Below, one piece after another: positions 1 to 12,456 of a DNA stretch of 64,000 nt. Made by a program: the position numbers and the translations under genes. The stretch spans positions 6,634,001 through 6,698,000 of the forward strand of contig CM034140.1 of the NCBI GenBank assembly GCA_019914995.1, read 5' to 3'. Below the pieces are notes generated by a model that was not told the origin of the DNA, ran no database searches, and worked only from the letters and a program-made list of their open reading frames with translations. Source of the DNA: Acanthochlamys bracteata. Lineage: Eukaryota; Streptophyta; Magnoliopsida; Pandanales; Velloziaceae. Each line of letters begins with the position of its first letter. Position 1 is the stretch's first letter.

Positions 1-3000
1 TTGTATATTTTATTATTTTTTTTAAAGTAAAAAAATAGAGCTTATTTTTTTAAAAAGATAAAAATATTCTATATTTTAAAAAAATTCTATTTCACGAGCA
101 ATTCTAAAATGCAACTTAAATCTCATATTGCTTAGTAATAATTCTGAAATAATATTTATAAAAAATTAAACTTATTCTTTTTATTGTCAGATGCTCTTGA
201 TTGTACTTGTAGGGTACAGTTGACATTATTCAGAAGTATCCTGTCCCTGAGTTTGACATCCGGTTTTATTTAATTTTCACAGGATTTTTCACTGCAAGGC
301 CACAGTTTTAGGTGAAACTTTCATCTTGAGGTAGTGTTGGAACATTTATCTGACTTAATGTTGCAATAGAAGGTTAGCTTTTTTTTAATAAAATTTTTCA
401 ATTTTATATTTTATATTTTTTAATATATATTTTATAAGTATATAAAAAATTTATTTAAAAATTTAGAAAATATAAAAAAATTTTACGAAGTGTGATTTTT
501 TTATTACATATTTTTATTATTTTTTTGAATTAAAAAAAATAAAATTCATTTTTTAAAATAAATAAAAATATTTTTTATTTTATAAAAATTCTATTTTATA
601 AATAATTCCAAACGGGTTCTATATAGTATACAGAAAATAACAGTGATTTAAGGAGGCAGCTTGCGGAAGACTAAGATCATATTTCAATCGTCCGAAAATT
701 TTTTTTTGTTAGAACTAGAGTTTCAAAAAGTTATATATTCATTTGCACAAATAACTAAGAATTTTAATTTCACACACAAAAATTCTAACATTATTGTTTA
801 CACACCTTTCAAATGCAGTTCTATATTTCAATTTTTAACTTATTTTAAAAATAATTAAAATATAAAAATTGAATTTTATTTTCAACATATTTTTTAAAAT
901 TTTGATTTTGTATTTTTCACTTGCGTAAAATTTAGTTTTAAATATTTGCAACACGCTCTGAACTCCATATTATTCTTCCGTCTAGTAACAGTGAAAAAAA
1001 AACCTTGCTTTTAAATGTTTGTCAAAATACACTTGTGACAAAACTGCAATGTAGTACGTCCAGGTTTCAATCAGGTGGAAACTACATCTCCTCCAATATG
1101 ATGCACCTTGCATAATCTGAAGTTTTACAGATTTTTAGTTGGATGAAACTCGATTTAGCATCCTGATCTGCATCAGTAGAAACCAGCAATTGAATTCTGG
1201 TTTCAATTAAAAGAATAAAAAATTTCAGTTTGGTTTAGAAGCTATTTTTGAGAAATTTATTTGCCACAAACTTCTATTGAAACTTGAAGTCTTTGATGAA
1301 ACAATGCCAAGTTTTGAGAATCTTGTTTTTGAGCAAACTTATGTTTCTCAAGTACTGCCAATTGACGAGTTCTGTGAAAGCCGGAAACCGCAAAGGAAAA
1401 GCTTCTAGCCCGTCCTGTCTCATAGCAAGGAAAAATTTTCATTACGGACGATGGCTCTCCTGATACAATCTTCAGCTTATTTGTATATTTGTTGTTTTTC
1501 CAGGTTGTACCACCCTCAAAGCAAATCTCCAACCAGACAAGACAGCTACACCTTTGATGGGAGATCACGACATTTTTTTGTTTCTGCGAATATCACAATC
1601 AAGGCTATTTGAGATTGATTATAAAATAGAATTTTTTTGAAATAAAAAATATTTTTATTTTTTTAAAAAATAAATTTTATTTTTTTTATTTTTAAAAAAT
1701 AATAAAAATATGTAATAAAAAGATTTCATTACGTAAAATTTTTTTACATTTTCTAAATTTTTAAATAAAAATTTTTAAATATTTATAAAATATATATTAA
1801 AAAATATGAAATGAAAAAAAATTAAAAAATAGTTTTTGAAAGTTACGCCAACCGCTGCGACTGAGGCTGACTTTTGGCATTGCTTCTCAAAGCTTTTCAA
1901 TAATAATTTTTATTTTATATTTTTAATAAAATTTTTATAATATTTTATAATTTATTTAAAAATTTAGAGAGTATGAAAAAAAAAACTTTGTTGCAAAATT
2001 CTTATTTTTATTATTTAAAAAGACATAAAACTCGTTTTTTAAAATAAAAATTTTTTTTATTTCAAAATAATTTATTTATAAGTAGTCTCAAATATCCGTC
2101 GGCTTGTCGTAAAGGTACTTCTATGTGAGTGTTTAGAAATAGGGATAATAATATATGACCTAATCCGAAAATATAATCCAAAATTGATCTATTTAATTAG
2201 GGTTAGGGTTAAAAAATTTGACCCGTATAAATATATAAGTTGGATTAGGGTTGAGTGAATTTGACCCGATTATTAAATATGTCGATCAGGATTAATCAGA
2301 CATTGACCTACCAATCCGAATTGACATCTTATGAAGAAATAATATTTGATTTTTTCTTTCCGTTTATTAAAATATTAGCAATAAAAATAATCAATAATAG
2401 TAATTTATAAATTATTAAATTATATAGTATTTATTATTAATTATTATTTTTGTATTTTAATAAAATAGTATAAGATGAGAATTATACTATTATCGAAAGT
2501 ATTATTATGTATGTGTTTCTATAATGACAATTTAGATTTTGTATAAAATTTTTTATCAAAATTTTGTTAGATAGTTATGTTTATCAAAATTTTTATCAAA
2601 ATTATTAGTATATATTTATAATAATAAAAATTCAGCTGTCATCATATATTTTTTAAAAATAAAAATAATTTTTTTAAATATTTTAAGGACCGATGAAGAT
2701 AATAAAAAAAGTACATTTTAACAAATATTCACCATATCTCGTCACCAAGAATATCGTGCATTTTTATTACAACTGATATTATAAATTCACTAAAATTTAA
2801 AAATATAAAATTAATAATTTTAATTATTAAATGTGTCGATCTGAATTTGATTTTATTATTAATAGGTTAGGTTAGAGTTGACAATTTTGATCAGTATAAA
2901 TTTATGAATTAAATTAGAATTAAACGAATTTGATATGATTATTAAATAGGTCGATCCAAAACTAATACAGCAATCTAAATTACCACCCTTATTTGGAAGT

Positions 3001-3660
3001 GCTTCTCCTCCTTTATTCTATAGAAGTACTTTGTATATTTTCAATACAATATATTTTATAATTTATTTATATTAAAAATTTATATTGTAAAAATTTATTA
3101 TTATTTATATTTATTATTTTTAAATAAAAATAATTTATTTTAAAAAAAATTAAAATATTTGTTTTAGGAAAACTATTTATTTTACATACTTCCATACGTC
3201 CCCTGTATGTAGGTGGGATTTGGTCCAATGTAAACAATTTCTTCCTGTAACTCGTATTTTTTTTAACGCACTTAACCGTATCAAGCCACCCAATGCTTGA
3301 TTTACTTCTCAAGTACTTAAACAAGCAGATTGGGCTGTGGCAAACGGCTGTTCAGGGAGTGTTTTTTAATATTCATAACTGAATTTTATATAAATAAAAA
3401 TTTTAAAGTAGAATATTTTAAAAATAAATTTAAAATAAAAATTAATTTTTTATTTTAATTATTTTTAGAAATAAGTTAGAAATTAAAAAATAAAACATTA
3501 ATGAAAAGTATATAAATAAAAATATTAGAATTGAAATTTTTAGCTTTTGTACAAACGAAACATATAAATTACTGAAATTCTAATTTTTGCCAAAAAATTA
3601 AAATTTTGTACGAATTAAAACAAACGCTTAAAATTTATTTGTTGTATCCTTCACGATAAC
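1..3660. other. AT-rich intergenic DNA with decayed miniature transposons
   Basis: No convincing gene is visible. Blocks near 370-615, 1600-1850 and 1905-2090 are poly-A/T-rich relatives of the miniature element at 55604-55862, recognisable by the phrase around 'TATATTTTATAAGTAT' and by ends rich in 'ATAAAATAGAA'. Positions 1-115 look like the tail of another copy. Between them, 2100-3000 is low-complexity AT DNA. Short open frames here are Phe/Ile/Lys-rich and have no family signature. Confidence 0.6.
1257..1568 (-). other. Unrecognised open stretch, possible exon or gene remnant
   Basis: A 103-codon open stretch on the minus strand is the only region in the first 3.6 kb with balanced base composition. 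It does not begin with ATG: the apparent first codon is GTG. The plus strand is also open for about 50 codons (about 1258-1410), with a plausible acidic, Phe/Val-rich reading followed by an in-frame TAG. Either strand could be the relic of an exon. I recognise no domain, and both flanks are miniature-transposon-like AT DNA. I would not call this a gene without expression or homology data. Confidence 0.15.
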
Positions 3661-4240
3661 TTACGCTGTGTTCGGATGAAGGGTTCATAAAGAAGTAGAA
3701 GTAGAAAGAAAGAAAGAGATAGGAAAAGAAGAAGAAGGAAGAGGAGAAGAAAATTTTGATAGTGTTTGGATAAATTAATAAGGAAAAGGAAGTAGAAAGA
3801 TAAAAAAGACAAAAATGCCCTTGTATATGTATTTCGTTGTAATAATTGAAAAAACATGTAAATTGCATAATTTTGTTTATCTTTGAGATGAAAATATTAA
3901 ATCTTATTTTTTATTTTGCGCAAACAATAAAAAAATATTTTTTTTCGACAACCACTGTCATAAAAAATGAAAAACAGTCAATACAAAGATGTTTCAAATT
4001 TACTTCAATATCATTAATAAGAATAATTACAAAGCACGGTCTTATAGTTGCAAGTGATATCATCAACATAATACAAACACTACTAACACATGATACAATA
4101 ATATGATGTAATATTACATAAATACTACAAATATCAATAATATATAATACAACATCAATACGATATCAACTAGAATAAAGTTTTCACTCCACCCGAACAA
4201 GATACTAGTACTAGTTACTAGAAATACAATATCAACATGA

Positions 4241-5268
4241 TTAATCAAGTGACATCATTGACAACAAAAGTTCCTTACGTTCTTCTACTGGAAATTGCAG
4301 TAATGATCTTAACTCCGCAGGATTTCTCATAAGAAAAATATAACATTGTCGACGAAGGCGACCTTCAAACCCAAGTTCATTTAAGAGAATAACGACCTCA
4401 TCACCTGACATTGGAGGGGTTTCCTTACCTGAGGCAAAGTTGGTAATAGCTTGAGCAACTTGTAGAATAGCATCAGTCATTTTGTCTGCGGCAGCACTCG
4501 AACTTGCCTTTGATTTAGATTTTCGAATCCTAGACGAAGTACCCGCCATAGTTTGTGAGTGGAGATCAACAGATGCAGGTGATTGTCGTCTTTCAGTATC
4601 CGCACTTCTGACATGAAAATCCTCCAAATCAACGCGATTTTCAGAAACCAATTCATCTATTTCTTGAATTCTGTTTCCAGATTGTCTCTGTTTAAAATAT
4701 CTCTCATTTCAGCAAAATTCGCAACTCTATGTCCCGAAGCTCTATCGCCTCCATATAGGATACTTAATTTATCATAAGGAAGAGAAAATGACTTGTTTCT
4801 CTATTCAACAACCTCAGGATTTTGCTACAATTGAAATAACAAAATCATATTATTAGAAGATGAGTTTAATAAAATAATATACAAGTTTATACCTTTTCAA
4901 ATGAAATAACTGAAGAAAAAATATACCTGAATCAATTCTTCCCAGACAGCAAGCTCAGCATCAAACTTACCCGTAGTACGGTTCTAGGCAAATCCACTAA
5001 AACTACCCTTAAATAAGTCCTATACTGGAGCAAATTTTTTTTTAATATACTTAATACGACTTTGAAGCTTTTCTTTATCTAATGCTTTATCTGAAAATAA
5101 TTCTTTCATCTCCTTTAGCACAATATCATATGCGTGTGTCGTGAAGGTTCCGTTAACCCGATTTCTCATATCATTTTGATGAAGTAAAGCATCAATAAGA
5201 GCATCATCCATAACCGAAGTCCATAAAAGATGAACTTGGCTACCAGCACTTGCCTTTCTCTTTGACAT
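4241..5268 (-). pseudogene. Harbinger ORF1: Myb/SANT-like DNA-binding protein, nonsense-mutated
   Basis: The first ATG is at 5268. Exon 1 (5268-4927) encodes a basic start followed by a Myb/SANT-like domain: 'LLWTSVMDDALIDALL', then helices ending in 'KLQSRIKYIKKKFAPV'. This module usually binds the transposon ends and brings in the transposase. A donor GTATAT follows 4927 and an acceptor TAG precedes 4824. Exon 2 (4824-4241) carries a Ser/Lys-rich linker and an acidic, helical C-terminus ending MMSLD. Stops interrupt the frame after 'KKFAPV', after 'SGFA' and after 'PEVVE'. At the last two the family normally has Trp (FAW, EW), so TGG has become TAG. The protein is therefore broken although its domains remain readable. 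Confidence 0.8.
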
Positions 5269-5488
5269 TTTGACGACTTTAAATCCATACAAAAAAACAC
5301 ATATAATAAAAAAGTTAATTTATCAAATAGTAAAAATACTAAACAATATCTAAATGTATGATATCACACGTACGAAACATAATGTCAATCATAAACGACA
5401 GTTAATAATATAATTCATACATCATAGTTAATATTTTGTAAACATCATAGGAATAATAATATTAAAAGATACATATAACAAGACATTA

Positions 5489-6831
5489 CTATCTAGTGTA
5501 ATCCCTCCACATAACTTGCGCAATTTGATCCCTAATTGACTCTCCTCGCTGTGTGTCTTCACTGCGACCATCATCATCATAATGAGTGTTGGCTGCAGTT
5601 GGTTGGTTGGCAAGCTCCTCATCTACTTCTCTAATAAGGTCATCATCTGGATCTTCACTTATAATATAGTTATGTATAATACAACATGCTAGTATGATTT
5701 TTGTTTGGGTTTCAACACCAAAAAATGGTTCATCCGAACTTGATATAACTGGGTACCGTTTCTTGAGAATGCCAAACGCTCTTTCAATTGTATTATGCAA
5801 TGATGCATGTCGAAGGTTAAATAATTCTCGATAATTTTTTGGTGGATTTGATGAATACTCTTGTAAATGATACCTGACCCTCCTGTAAGGTGTAATTAGT
5901 CCACTCGTTGTCATGAAACCAGCATCGATAAGATAGAATTTTCCTAAAATCAACATATCAAAAACATGTTACCAAACTATTAATGAACAACTTATCTATA
6001 TTTTTATTCATTAGTGATTACCTTGTGGTATGTGTAGCGGAAAGCGTCTTCTTAATGCACTTTTTAAAATTCTAGAATCTGATGCTGATCCTTCCCAACC
6101 TGCTAAAATATACGTGAACTTGAGATCAAAAGTACAAGCAGCAAAGACATTTTGTGTAGGATATTCTTTTCTACCACGATATCTAGGAGCATCTCTTGAG
6201 GAAACCTTAACTCGAATATGTGTTCCATCAATTGCACCAACACAATCCTAGAATAGACACTTATTACTTAGTAAGTTATCTAATATAAAATTATTATAAA
6301 TATGAATTGAAATATTATATTCACCTTGAAATACGGGTAGTATTTATGACTATTATATATTTCTTCAGGCACCCGTGATCTATCAGGCTGTTGCACCAAT
6401 TTTTCTTCTAATTCTATGATGGCCTTTAATACACTGTGGAAGTGACGATTAATAGTCTCTCCGGAACGCTGGAAAATACCTTGTGCTAAACGATTTCTAA
6501 GCTTTTGTCCAACAATACACATAAAACTAATAACTTGTTCTTCTGCACTAGTTCGCCGTGTAGGTCTAAGACCACCATATGTTACTAACATGTCACACAA
6601 TTTTATAAATGCCGATGGACTCATTCGACATATACGACGACATCTAGCTTCATTCGAAATGGAACTAAGTACTCCACGTCAAATTTTTTCTCTTTCTTCC
6701 TCAACAACACCACCAATTTCAATTCGCTTACTCTTAAGTGGGTTTTGAAACATCACCCAATGGACAACAATAAAAATAAAAAATGCCACAGCACAATGCA
6801 ACATATAGAGTCTTCTCAAGTTATCATCCAT
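5489..6831 (-). pseudogene. PIF/Harbinger (HARBI1-like) DDE transposase, three exons, one internal stop
   Basis: The chosen ATG is at 6831 (MDDNLRRL). Exon 1 (6831-6325) carries the N-terminal helical region, with 'MSPSAFIKLCDML' and 'TRRTSAEEQVISFM'. Exon 2 (6247-6022) begins 'DCVGAIDGTHIRVKV', whose second Asp is the first catalytic residue, and ends near 'SDSRIL' with the second Asp. Exon 3 (5943-5489) holds 'GKFYLIDAG', 'PYRRVRYHL' and 'LHNTIERAFGILKKRYPV', whose Glu is the third catalytic residue. All junctions are GT-AG and rejoin in frame. An in-frame TGA at 6679-6681, after 'EEEREKI', breaks exon 1. The catalytic core is otherwise intact, so this is a recently dead nuclease. Confidence 0.88.
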
Positions 6832-7329
6832 TATGTATATGAAGCCAAACTGCAACAAAATTGAATTCAACAAGCTACTTTAACAAATAGTGGACAATAA
6901 TAATATAATCAACAAGAGCATTCAATGTGCATTCAATGTAAGAAACATCAACACTTATAAGCTCATCTTGACAACTGAAAATATGGACAGCAGGGTTTAC
7001 AGACAGCATGCATAATTGAGTTTGTTTTGGAGGGTAGGAGAGTTTTGTACAACAAGGTCTAGAGAATCCTAACTACTTCAAATAGTTCAGGAGCAATATA
7101 TCCTACTATAAAAATGCTTAAACATTTGTCATCTGAGTAAACAACTTTTTCAGTAAATTTGTTTTCCTGACAAAAAGGGGGAAGAGGAGGGAGTTTCCTC
7201 TGTGAGGGGTTCATCAGATTTGTTAAAAAAATCTTAAAGTACTATACAATATGCATCTGAACGAACAACTTTTTCAAAAAAAAAACCATGTCTCAGTAAA
7301 ACAATTCTTCAGACAGCATACATTATCTT

Positions 7330-7456
7330 GGGGGGGGTGGGGGGTGGGGTGGAAAGGGAGTTCTCTAACAGCAGAGGGAGGAGAGGGGAGGTTCCTACAG
7401 CAGGGTTTCCTACATTCCTACATTATCTTTGGAGGGAAGGGAGGGGGAGAGTTTCC
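7330..7456 (+). other. G-rich tract inside the Harbinger element
   Basis: Runs of seven to four G separated by single T or A (7330-7352) are followed by GGGAG and GAGGGG clusters to about 7456. The phrase 'CCTACAGCAGGGTT' recurs around 7393, and related CCTACAG(CA/TA)GGG phrases appear near 7456 and 7538. The composition is sharply different from the AT-rich surroundings and could form G-quadruplex structure on the plus strand. Similar pieces near 7165-7210 suggest local minisatellite growth. Confidence 0.6.
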
Positions 7457-8796
7457 TACAGTAGGGGTTCATTCAGACAGTATTTTCTATAGCAAGATTC
7501 ATTCAGGCTGTTCAAAGAAACATACCAAGAACAAATTCTTCCTACAGCAGGGTATGCAGAATCCTAATGAACAACTTTTTCAAAAAAAAAACATGTCACA
7601 AAACAAGAAAATGTAAAAAGCAGTATAAAAAAATAGCAAAAGACTACTTTATGCATGTGTAAAATAGTGTTTGCTAGGCATAAAGAATTACATTATTTAT
7701 TATTATGTTCATTCTCTTTTATTTGACTTCTTTGGAAGAACACGAATGCATACAACTACTACTTAAACAGCAGATAAATTTTTTTCAAAGTTTAAATGTT
7801 TAATAAGTTAGATATACTTCTTTGTACTTTGAAGTACAACTCTTCTACTTTTATTTGCATGCTCACAAGTTTCGGACATGTTCTTTTGAATGAATATACC
7901 AAAAATTATTCTGATTATATGATAACATAAAAGGTCTCCCAACCGAAGCAATAAATGAAAATGGATGTAATGAGATGAGCTGCTACTTATGAGTAGTAAG
8001 TAAGCTGCAATGCATTTGCAATGCAGTTGCAGGGAGAATTTTATGGACCACATGAACTCATCATACCGTAATTGCATGCAGGTGAGTGATCTCATCCAAA
8101 CAAATTCAAGAAAAAATACAGAGAAGTAGCCAATAATTCAAGAAAAAATATAAAGCAGAGCCAATATTAAAGAAAATTTAACAAAAATAACAGAAAAATT
8201 GCTCAAATCTGCAGAAGTAAACGAATCACAAAAATGACAAAAAAATACCAACAAATATGGACAAAAATGCTAACGGATGGAGAATGGAGAGCCAATTTTA
8301 TCAATTCAAAATCGAAAATGTGCGAATGACAAAATCTAAGCAAATCGCAGCAATCTAACATGTTTTCAACTAAAATCCAAAAACAAATCACTGAAAATAA
8401 ATAAATACGTACCAAATGTAGTGCAGTCCGATCAGCAAAAAACTCTAGATTCGGAAGATCGAGCAAGTCCGCACGACGCCGCAGGAAGAAAAGACACACG
8501 GAGCCCGGAGAACGAAGGAGAGGAGCTAGACGCCGGAGCGAGAAGTCAGACGCGTCGGAAGGAACAATCGCATTGCTGCGTGTGGGAACGGATCAGAGGG
8601 AGGAAGTAACAAAGAGGGCAGAAATGAGAAAATCGGCTTACAAATCACGCTGCTGTGTGTGCAATTTTTTTCCCTTTTCTCCCCCATTCTCCTTCTCTCC
8701 TAAACAGTAACTATTAAACCAAACACACAATCAAGGAGAATTGATTCCCCTTCCCCCCCATCTTCTTTATCTATCCGTCAACCAAGCACAGCCTTA

Positions 8797-9074
8797 CCGT
8801 ACTCTTCCTTTTATGTAACCTGATGGATAGATTATCAAGAGTGTTCTTTTCATTTTAAAGGAACTTGTTTAAACTAAAAAAATATTTTCAAATAACTTTA
8901 TATATTTTATATAATTTATGTTTTAAAAAAGTCACTTTCTAAAAATGGACTTTCTAAAAGATGTTTGCAGAGAGAAATATTTGCTGAACATAATGGTGTT
9001 CTTTTTTTTACATCCAGCAGAAATGTCTGCTGACCTACCAACCCACCAACCCTAATAAATCATAAATTTATTTA
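8797..9074. other. Spacer between two TTA-flanked transposons
   Basis: About 280 bases of AT-rich DNA separate the two elements. Nothing coding or regulatory is recognisable. Confidence 0.5.
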
Positions 9075-11493
9075 AGATCTGTTTGGATACGAAAGTAATA
9101 AGTAAGAAAAAATAAGAATAAAAATAAATAAAAATAAATTATTCAGGTGGAGATAAGAATAAAAATAATAATTTATCTCGTCTTGTTTGGATATATTAAT
9201 AAGATTAATAAAGAGTACATATTATTCTTATTTGATAACTGAAAAAAAAAATAAGAATAATTTTTATAAAAAAACTGAAATATCTTTTTATGTTTTGTTT
9301 GTGTTTTTTGTTTTAACAATCTCAATAATAGACTGCTAGCATCGAAGAAGAACACTTTGCCTAGGAAAGAGCTCAACGAGAGGGGCTTGAAAAAATGTAC
9401 TAGCCTTGTTAGTTAAAAATGTAATGAAAAAGTGATGATGTCTAATATATGTATAATCTTCCAAACAAGATTTAGAACAATACTTCTATGCAGAAACCTT
9501 CGACGATATTAATGCAAACATCAACAATATTTAGACTGTAGAAAATGCTATCTCTATATTTTACTTTAACCCTTCAGCAACAACACCCTGTTTAGGAAAA
9601 AAAAACCATGAAAGTCTTGCTGTTGAAAAGAAAATGCTAGTTAAAAACCTACTCCAATAACTTAGATAGTCCAAATATTGGTATATCTCAGACTAGTCAA
9701 GAATCACATAAGGAGGCACATTTCAAGCTAGTTAATAATAAGAAATGAATGAATTTTGTACATCATGCTAAACAACCAGGAGTGTTTAAATTTTTGGCTA
9801 CACCGAAGTTTATAGGGATTTCCAGATGCAGTAGCAATCAAGCATCAGTAAGTTTATCCCTGTAAATCTCAAATACTGACATGCTACGTGAACTAATAAA
9901 GTTTTCATATGCTCTCTAGTTAGGACATACTAACTTGACTAATTGAACTCTGACATTTTAAAAAGAGTTGAAATTCTGATGCAACACTAAACTATACATT
10001 CTAATAGAAGAGCAAGATTCTAAAATCTTGGAATGATGCTAACTAAAGAACATTCCAACTGAATGATGAAATTCTAAAATACACTCATATGCCACGGTAT
10101 GAAATACATCATGCTACATAGCCATGAGTGCCACATTCTCCTCAATTTGTACCACATTATCTTCATTCTATTTCTGTTCAGTGGGTCCATCTGTTCATCA
10201 TTTCATCCGAATTCTGAAACCTGCTTTACAAAAACGAAAAAACCAACCAAGAGGGACAGTTAACTCTAGTAGAAAGTGTTAAAACTATCTTAACATTTTA
10301 AAAAATGATTCTTGTCATATTGCTTATGATGGTAAATATCTTTTGCAAACATCTTACTATAAACTCATTTCAAGATTTGATCCAAAATTTTGAAGTAATT
10401 CATAGGCTGGTTTGCTAGGGTAATACGAGCATGTAAACAATCTTGTTCTCAAAGCATTTACAAAGGGCAACATTTATTCGATAAACAAGCTATAATGATT
10501 TTTTTTTGTTTCCTCAACTAAGAACTGAACCTGAATGGCAACAGAGGCCGATTGTTGATTGCTACCCAAAGATTCCAGCTAGTAAAATCTGCTTGTTAAA
10601 ATGCCACCTAACAGAGGCATTCAGATAATAAAAAAACAACAACATTTATGTTAGTTTCAATTTTCAAAACACATCCATGCTACAAAATTCCGCAAGAAAC
10701 AAACAAGCAACAGATGCTCCATGGCTCTTTACTGCCACTAATTGAGAAAGATAATAAAGATAAAGAAATTACCTTTGATTATGCAGTCGAGCGAAGAAAT
10801 AGAAATTCTTAGAGAGACCCAAATAGAAGCTGTTCTCAAGCACTTGTTCTAAATCTACTCTCAGACTAAATAAATTTTCAACCAAGTTAACAAAATCAAC
10901 TAGACACTGCGGGAAAGAAATTGTTTAGAGACGTTTGATAGCTCTAACCTTTGCTACCATATGCTGCAATGTACTATCCTCATCGTGGAGTGGGCGTTAG
11001 CACCAATGAGGAAGAAGAGAAGAACAGACGAGAAACTATTAGACCTACGTTGATTGCGGTGGAGAGCGAAGAGATTATTGAAGCGAATTAGCACAGCTTC
11101 TGCAGCAGAGTAGGCGGAGAAATAGAATGAGAGTATTTTATTTCGCTTGAGGAAAGAAAGTGCCGGCGAGCAAGGTGGCATGGAACAACGAGCAAGGCAA
11201 ACCAGACAGATCGGTGAGCAACTGCCGAAGATGAGGAGTTACGAACGAAAAGTGATAGAATTGTTAAAATATAATGGATAATATAGAAATTCAACTATTT
11301 TAATAAATACCAAAATTTTCTTACTCCAGCTTACGCCCCAAGTTGGAATATAGCTAATTAATCTCCATATAAAATTAATAAAAAATAATATTTTCTCTAT
11401 TAATTTTATAAAATTATTGTCAAATAAAAATAGCATAGTAATTTATTCACTTACTCTCTATTATTCTCTCTTATTCTTAATCCAAACAGACCC
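9075..11493. mobile_element. Non-autonomous PIF/Harbinger-type element
   Basis: The left end AGATCTGTTTGGATACGAAA and the right end, reverse-complemented GGGTCTGTTTGGATTAAGAA, form a terminal inverted repeat around TCTGTTTGGAT. TTA flanks both ends (9072-9074 and 11494-11496). The 2.42 kb interior has no transposase or long open frame. Its right part (10950-11250) is less AT-rich and has short purine-rich open stretches without family signatures. TTA duplication and end sequence place it with PIF/Harbinger, but the ends differ enough from the 3664-8793 element that another transposase family probably mobilised it. Confidence 0.75.
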
Positions 11494-12109
11494 TTATATT
11501 TTTAAATTAATAAAATTTTAATAAAAGATTTAAAATTAAATTAAAATATAAATTAAAGATTTGAAATAAGAAAATTACTTTGATTAATATTTGTGTGACA
11601 GCGACGAAATTATCTTGATTAACATTTGTGTGACAACGAAGAAAATTATCTTGATTAAAAAAGTTTTTTAACAAGTTCGACACATGTCACAACTCACAGG
11701 CCTTCTCGCGCTGCTGGTACCAAACCCTTCTCGCACTAGTTTATCTGAAATATTTAAAATTATTTATTGAATTTTTAAAAACATTTTTTTAATTAAGAAT
11801 ATATTTATTTTTAATTTCAAATAATAATAATATTTTATTACGTGTAATTATTATATATTTTTTAACTTAAAAATTTAAATTATATATTAAAAAATATAAT
11901 ATAATATATATAATAAAGAAAGAATAAGCACAGCACTTTCGTCTTAATTGCTGACTCGTATCCTAGAAATTTTTATTATATTTATTCTTAACGAAATACC
12001 TATTTTAACCACTTCGCGTAATACGTATGAACGACGACTAAAAACAATGATCAATACATATTTCATATACAACGACACAATTAGTTTTTTTAAAACTAAT
12101 TATTTAGAT

Positions 12110-12162
12110 TTACAACGAGAGACACGTGATCGACGGAGCTCAGCCGCGCCGTGAGCGCTGGC
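12110..12162 (-). pseudogene. Short remnant of the CCCH zinc-finger exon
   Basis: The plus-strand phrase 'GTGATCGACGGAGCTC' and the following 'GTGAGCG...TGGCGAT' match the 3' half of the CCCH exon at 47440-47556. Only the end of the exon survives, just upstream of copy A of the small membrane gene. It shows that copy A sits in the same duplicated unit as the other copies. Confidence 0.45.
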
Positions 12163-12411
12163 GATCACACACCGCTCTAATATTAATCCAACTGTTGTGA
12201 AAATCTCTCGCTATCATCTAATAGTACGATCAGAAGCATTTCAAAAAACACGGTTTGCGTGTCTTCTTTCAAGTCAAAAGCTTTTAAGCGCGATGTGATT
12301 ATGAAATAAAAAATATTTCAGAAAAAAAATATTTTTATTTTATAAAATTAAATTCTATTTTTTTATTTTAAAAATAAAAAAAAAATTTTATTACGACTAT
12401 CCTTACGGCTG

Positions 12412-12417
12412 TATATA
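12412..12417 (+). promoter_or_regulatory. Probable TATA box of copy A
   Basis: TATATA lies 45 bases before the ATG of copy A. It is followed by 'CCCACCCAATGAATCC', which is shared almost base for base with the region before copy C. A similarly placed TATATATA precedes copy D. Confidence 0.45.
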
Positions 12418-12456
12418 CCCACCCAATGAATCCTTCTTTCTTTCCATATAACAGAT

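Larger units (their letters stand above)
3664..8793 (-). mobile_element. PIF/Harbinger DNA transposon, complete ends, decayed genes
   Basis: The left end reads CGCTGTGTTCGGATGAAGGG and the right end, reverse-complemented, reads GGCTGTGCTTGGTTGACGGA, giving an imperfect terminal inverted repeat. The trinucleotide TTA flanks both ends (3661-3663 and 8794-8796), which is the target-site duplication typical of PIF/Harbinger. Inside, on the minus strand, lie the two genes this superfamily is known for: a DDE transposase (5489-6831) and a Myb/SANT-like DNA-binding protein (4241-5268). Both are interrupted by stop codons, so the 5.13 kb copy looks immobile unless helped in trans. The 6.9-8.6 kb part is non-coding, including a G-rich repeat at 7330-7456. 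Confidence 0.9.

Noticed and set aside
2195..2215. 'TTAGGGTTAGGGTT' resembling a plant telomere repeat
   Set aside because: Only two units in AT-rich DNA, too short for an interstitial telomere array.
3635..3868. Phe-rich open frames of 68-77 codons on the minus strand
   Set aside because: They arise from the purine-rich left end of the Harbinger element and have no protein-like features.
7251..7616. 121-codon plus-strand frame rich in Gly
   Set aside because: It is created by the G-rich repeat and the minisatellite phrases; no domain, and antisense to the transposon genes.
8203..8609. Short frames on both strands near the Harbinger right end
   Set aside because: No similarity to the transposase or Myb gene and no splice logic; probably untranslated leader.
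10954..11436. Overlapping short minus-strand frames inside the second TTA-flanked element
   Set aside because: Several start with non-ATG codons, overlap in different frames and lack family signatures.
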